A DNA stretch of 64,000 bases, taken from positions 576,898-640,897 of the forward strand of contig BDSI01000025.1 of NCBI GenBank assembly GCA_003117195.1, written 5' to 3'. A program made the translations under genes and the position numbers. This document shows, piece by piece, positions 60,014 through 64,000 of the stretch; position 1 is the stretch's first letter, and every line of letters starts with the position of its first letter. Source of the stretch: Eudorina sp. 2006-703-Eu-15. Its lineage: Eukaryota; Chlorophyta; Chlorophyceae; Chlamydomonadales; Volvocaceae. The notes below the pieces were generated by a model. That model did no database searches. It was given only the letters and a program-made list of their open reading frames with translations, and had not been told where the DNA came from.

Positions 60014-63000
60014 GGCGGCGGCATTTCTCAAGACGCCATGATCTCTTCATCGGTACGCGTGAGGGAGGGAGGGAGGGAGGGAGGGAGGGAGGGAGGGGGA
60101 GCGCGCCTCACGTCCCTGGCGTGTGTCGTGTCGTGTCGTGTCGTGATCCTTTGGCGGTGGCGGCTGGCTGCTCCTGTGAGCTACTTCGGGCGTCGACCGT
60201 TGACCGTTAACCTGGCTCCAAGCGGCTGGCGCTGGTTGGATTCAGTTGTTCGTTGGGTTTCTACTGTGCCGCCCAGCCGGCCTGGCACTGGTCGGGTTTC
60301 TTGAAGGTAGCATGATGATGATAATGATAATGGTAATGATGATGATGCAGAATGCCCCAGAAAGTGGGCGGCTGTACGGCACTACGACCTCCACCCTGGA
60401 GTGTCGCGCGAAGGACAGAGTACTGCGGTGCACTGGGAAGGAGCAAACCCTTAGCTGCCTCCTCTAAACCCTTGTCGTATCCTTACCGTATTCGCATTCC
60501 CCGCCCCTGCAGCGGTGATATTCCGGTCCGCGCTGCCGCACAGTCGTTGCGCCCAAACTTTTGAGTTGCGCCCGAACTGAGATGTCTTTTTCGCCTCTTA
60601 TGTGTCATAGCTGTAGCGCTGCCGCGCTGGCGCTATAGCCTTGCTCTGCGGAAATGCCGTACGGAGACGGACGCGTTTGAGGGGTGTGTGTGTGTGTGTG
60701 TGTGCTGAACGGACACGCGGCTGCCTGCCGTGGCGTCATCTGGTCGTTACCGTCGTCGTTAAGGTCGTTAACACCGTTGACGTCGTTATCATGATCACCC
60801 ATCAAGCATTCCCCCCACCGCGACCCTATTGACGGGCGGCGGGGCGCTGAGGGGGCCGTCGCGACCCGCCGTGGCGGCGGCTTGCGGCGACGGCTTGCGT
60901 GCGACGGCTTGCGTGCGGCGGCGAGACGACTCAAGACAGAGGCGCAGTGGAGTTGGCGGGGCTCCCCCCCCGCGGCGCGATGCGGCCCCCCTCCCTTCCG
61001 CCCACACCCACCCACACCCGCTCGCTGCGGGCGGTGGAGAGGGGTTGGAGGGCGGGAACCCGCCCCCGCGCCCCGCCCCGCCCCCCCCCCACCCGGGGCT
61101 TCTCCGCAGCAGAGCCCGAATGGCTGGCGGCGGGGTGGGTGAATAACCGACAACCGACAACCGCTCGGGTGCTGGGGTTTGTCTAGAGTGCCGGCCCACG
61201 TCATTAGAGTGTGTTGAGTGAGGAACGACGTCGTGACGCGGTTGGTTGGTTGGTTGGTTGGGGCGCGGCGCCGCACTCGTTGTCATGGGGTGGCGAATCT
61301 GATGTTTTAGCATTGCTAGTTAGCGACATGCTTTCCTGCCCGCCTGCCCGCCCGGCGCATGTGCCCCGGAGAGGGAGGGCGCGGTGGGGGATCCGAATCT
61401 GAGGTAGGAACCGACATCCGTGTAAGCGGTGTAGTCCGTGTAAGCCGCGTCTGTGAGGCGGCGGTGGGTGGACGATAGAAGGTGATGAGGGCCCCCCCCC
61501 GGGCATATCATGGTGCGTCAGGCTGGCCGGCTGTCCTTTCCGCCACCCGTTCCCCTCCTCCCCCTCCTCTTTCCTGGATTGCGTGGCGACGGGCGGCCGC
61601 GGGGCGTTGCTCCAGTTCGCCCCTCGTCTGTGGGTGTGTGTTTGTGTGTTGAATGTATTAGGCAACTGGGTGTGCATGTCAGGATGTGTGAAAACACCGG
61701 AGCCGTCGCGGTGCTTAGCGACAAACCCGACCCTTGATGTGTTGGTGTCTTGGGAGGGAAGGTGGGAGGAATCTGCGGTCCCTTGGGCTGCCCCCTCCCA
61801 CCCCTCCAACCCGTTCGGACTCCAACCTCCCACCCGTTCGGACGATGTGCGGATGATGAGGGAGGGAGGACACGTGGCGGCGGCCGCGCGGCGGTGGTGA
61901 CAAGGGCGACTGTGTGATTCGGAGCTGTCGTACATGCCGTACACACGGAGGGTACGACGGTCTAGTCCGTCAGACGGTGGATGAGATCCCTTCATTTGAT
62001 TGGCCACGGACCCATGGGTCGAGATGCGGCTCCCAGGCGCCGATGTGTTGTTGTGGAGGTCTCGTCCAGGTTCGTCTGGCCACGTACACGGTACTGTGGT
62101 TGTACAATGTGGGTGTACGGTGTACGGCACTTGGTACGAAGAACGCCTTACTGAGAGGAGATCCATGCGATATGCAGCCATTCGGTGATTGATTGCCTGC
62201 TGCCCATTCCCGCACCCCTCCCCTCCCTCCCTCTCCGAGGAAGTGCTGGCGGATGAGGAGGCTCTAGGTGTGTGGTGGCCTCATAAGGCCCGCGCTGGGG
62301 CGGCGGCGGCATTGCGTGACATGCTCTGGCGGCGGCTCATGGCCAAACAGTAACCGTCTGGTCTTATTATTATTAAGTATTTGCGGCGGCCTACTTGTCA
62401 ACGGCTGCGTAAGGTTCAAGGGTCCCTGCTCGCAACAAGCGGAAGGGTCCGGGAGGAGGGCAGTAGTCGATGGCACTGATGCCGCGGTGACGTCGCCATG
62501 CGGGGCTGGCTGCGGGCACAGGCACCGGCGGGTCCCCCCCTGGGCCCCACCTACCTGCCCGGTAACGCCCCCCGAGTTAGCTGGTTCTGTCCAACGAAAC
62601 CCCTGCGCTGATTCGGTGTTGGGGTGCTTAGTGAGAGAGCCGCCGTGTGAGTGTGTGTTTGTTTTGAAGGGGGGGAGGCGGCAGCGGCGGCTGGGCCGGT
62701 GGTCGGGCAGGTCTGGATGGGGGCCAGATGGTGGGTTCAACTCAAGCGGCTGCGCAGCCACCCCCGAAGGGAAGGGAAGGGGAGCGGCGCCGCGGGTGTC
62801 GGATGCGCTGGCTTGGGCTTACTTTTGCGGCCGGGGGGGGTTGCAGTGCGCCCCGGGACGGAAGAGCGCCGCCGGCCGCCGCCGGGCGCCTCCTCCTCAC
62901 ACGGCGGTGGTCCGAGCGGTGGAACGGACGGTGTATGCCACCATCAGAGTGCCTCGTGCATCGTACGGCAGTTGCGAGTCGTACACGTGGTGCGCTTTAT

Positions 63001-63139
63001 TCGTATTCACAGCAGGGCGTCGGACGCATGTTCCGTTTGATGCCGTATGTCATGTGGCCGTACTTGTACACATCGGACACGTGTAGACATCGGACAGTGC
63101 ACCCGCCCGCCCGTGGGCCCCACAGGGAGGCCGCCTCCG

Positions 63140-63228
63140 CCCCTCATCCTCCCCCGCCCTCATCCTCCCCCGCCCCTCATCCTCCCCCGCCCCTCATCCT
63201 CCCCCGCCCCTCATCCTCCCCCGCCAAG
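63140..63228 (+). repeat. 17-bp minisatellite
   Basis: CATCCTCCCCCGCCCCT units, about five copies, the first two degenerate. Confidence 0.9.
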
Positions 63229-63332
63229 AGCTCAGAAACAGCCGGTAGTACTCTCCTCCGTTGGATAGGGTACCCCTCGTCAGTCAGCGCCGCCCGAAGG
63301 TGTCGGAACCCGAACCCGAACCCCCCGCCCCC

Positions 63333-63372
63333 CCTTTTGTCAATCAAGACAGCGAAATCGCGAAACAACCGC
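63333..63372 (-). repeat. Motif C copy, intergenic
   Basis: TTTTGTCAATCAAGACAGCG then AAATCGCGAAACAACC, the reverse of the copy at 40071-40110. Confidence 0.5.
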
Positions 63373-64000
63373 CGGACCCGGGCGCCCCCCCACCTGCCCC
63401 CCTCGGCAGGTGCACACACACCCGATGACCGACGACAGGCGCCACGTCCGGCACCACCACCGTGTGTGTGTGTGTGTATGTATGTACGGCATCAGAAACT
63501 CCCCCTGCCCCTTGCCCCCGATGTAACTTAAAACCCCCTCCCCATAGGTCGTCGGCACAGCACCTGGATCAGCCCGCCCACTTCGACATCAACCCCCTTC
63601 CCCTCCCCGACAGCTGTTATACGATTTATACCCCACACACACACACACCCGCGGAGCCGGTGCGCCCACCTCCCTCCGCGCCTACAACAGCCTTGGCCCT
63701 CACCTACTCGCCAGGCGCTGCTGCCCTCCATACCCCTGTCCCGCCCCGCCTAGCCCTAGCTCCCACACGACGGCGGCCGCTCCCCCCTCCCTCGCCCCAC
63801 CCCGCCGCTGCCCTCCCCCATCCTCTCCCCTCCCCCCCGCCTCCGGGCCACCGCCTGCCCCCTCCATCTGCGGGTGCCGAGTGGTCCGTAATCCGAGGGG
63901 AGGGGTCTTTTTCGCCGATCAGCCGTCTTCCTTCACACACGGGGGGAGGGGGGGCTGAGGCTGAGGCTACCAGTCGGTCCGTCCCTCAGCCGACCGCATC

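Larger units (their letters stand above)
58983..64000. other. Terminal region: simple repeats, no supported gene
   Basis: It holds a GGT array (59817-60013), GGGA units (60061-60097), an ATG/AAT trinucleotide run (60310-60350), and (TTGG)n at 61241-61262. There is also a 17-base minisatellite (63140-63228) and a reversed motif C copy (63333-63372). Several long frames between 62268 and 63531 are open in more than one frame and lack domain-like content. Confidence 0.5.

Noticed and set aside
62268..63531. Overlapping frames of about 270 codons
   Set aside because: Two frames are open over the same GC-rich DNA, with mixed composition, a minisatellite and no domain; no splice-supported model emerges.

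Overview
The window looks like nuclear DNA of a volvocine/chlamydomonadalean green alga. The evidence is very GC-rich coding sequence with Ala/Gly/Ser homopolymer tracts, many GT-AG introns, a MYND zinc-finger protein of the type abundant in these algae, a nucleus-encoded chloroplast-type MinD with a transit-peptide-like N terminus, a plant-type RH24/DDX42 helicase, extreme micro- and minisatellite content, and AT-richer intergenic islands. There is no sign of bacterial operons, Shine-Dalgarno sites or CRISPR. I assembled the exons by hand from splice sites and codon phase, without transcripts.

Layout. 63-7487 (+): 3' part of a long coiled-coil protein gene (8 exons, all introns phase 0). 7488-11001: intergenic repeats, then an AT-rich island. 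11002-11238 (-): an isolated exon-like coding block. 11588-11669 (-): tRNA-Ser(GCU). 13333-16967 (+): a second coiled-coil gene (5 exons). 18695-23216 (+): MYND-finger protein (2 exons, with an octamer minisatellite and a tRNA-like block in the intron). 23671-24192: a miniature LTR element (TRIM). 27621-30308 (-): DEDDy 3'-5' exonuclease (RNase D-like), 3' end unresolved. 30578-30787: inverted-repeat element. 33417-44745 (-): DDX42/RH24 DEAD-box helicase (at least 12 exons, N-terminal SAP-like module), with a Penelope-like retroelement remnant at 37295-39002 inside one intron. 44955-48679: repeats. 48680-51251 (+): chloroplast division-site protein MinD (8 exons). 51252-57778: mostly featureless AT-richer DNA with a few repeat copies. 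57779-58982 (+): two-finger CCCH zinc-finger protein (2 exons). 58983-64000: repeats with no gene I can support.

The genes are unlinked housekeeping functions: RNA helicase, RNA-binding CCCH protein, exonuclease, plastid division, and coiled-coil structural proteins. The most interesting signal is in the non-coding part. A short repeat family with inverted ends has at least 12 copies, all inside introns of three genes and none seen in the intergenic DNA. Several other dispersed families occur in introns and spacers, and the octamer GTACGGCA/TGCCGTAC occurs about 40 times by eye against about 2 expected by chance.
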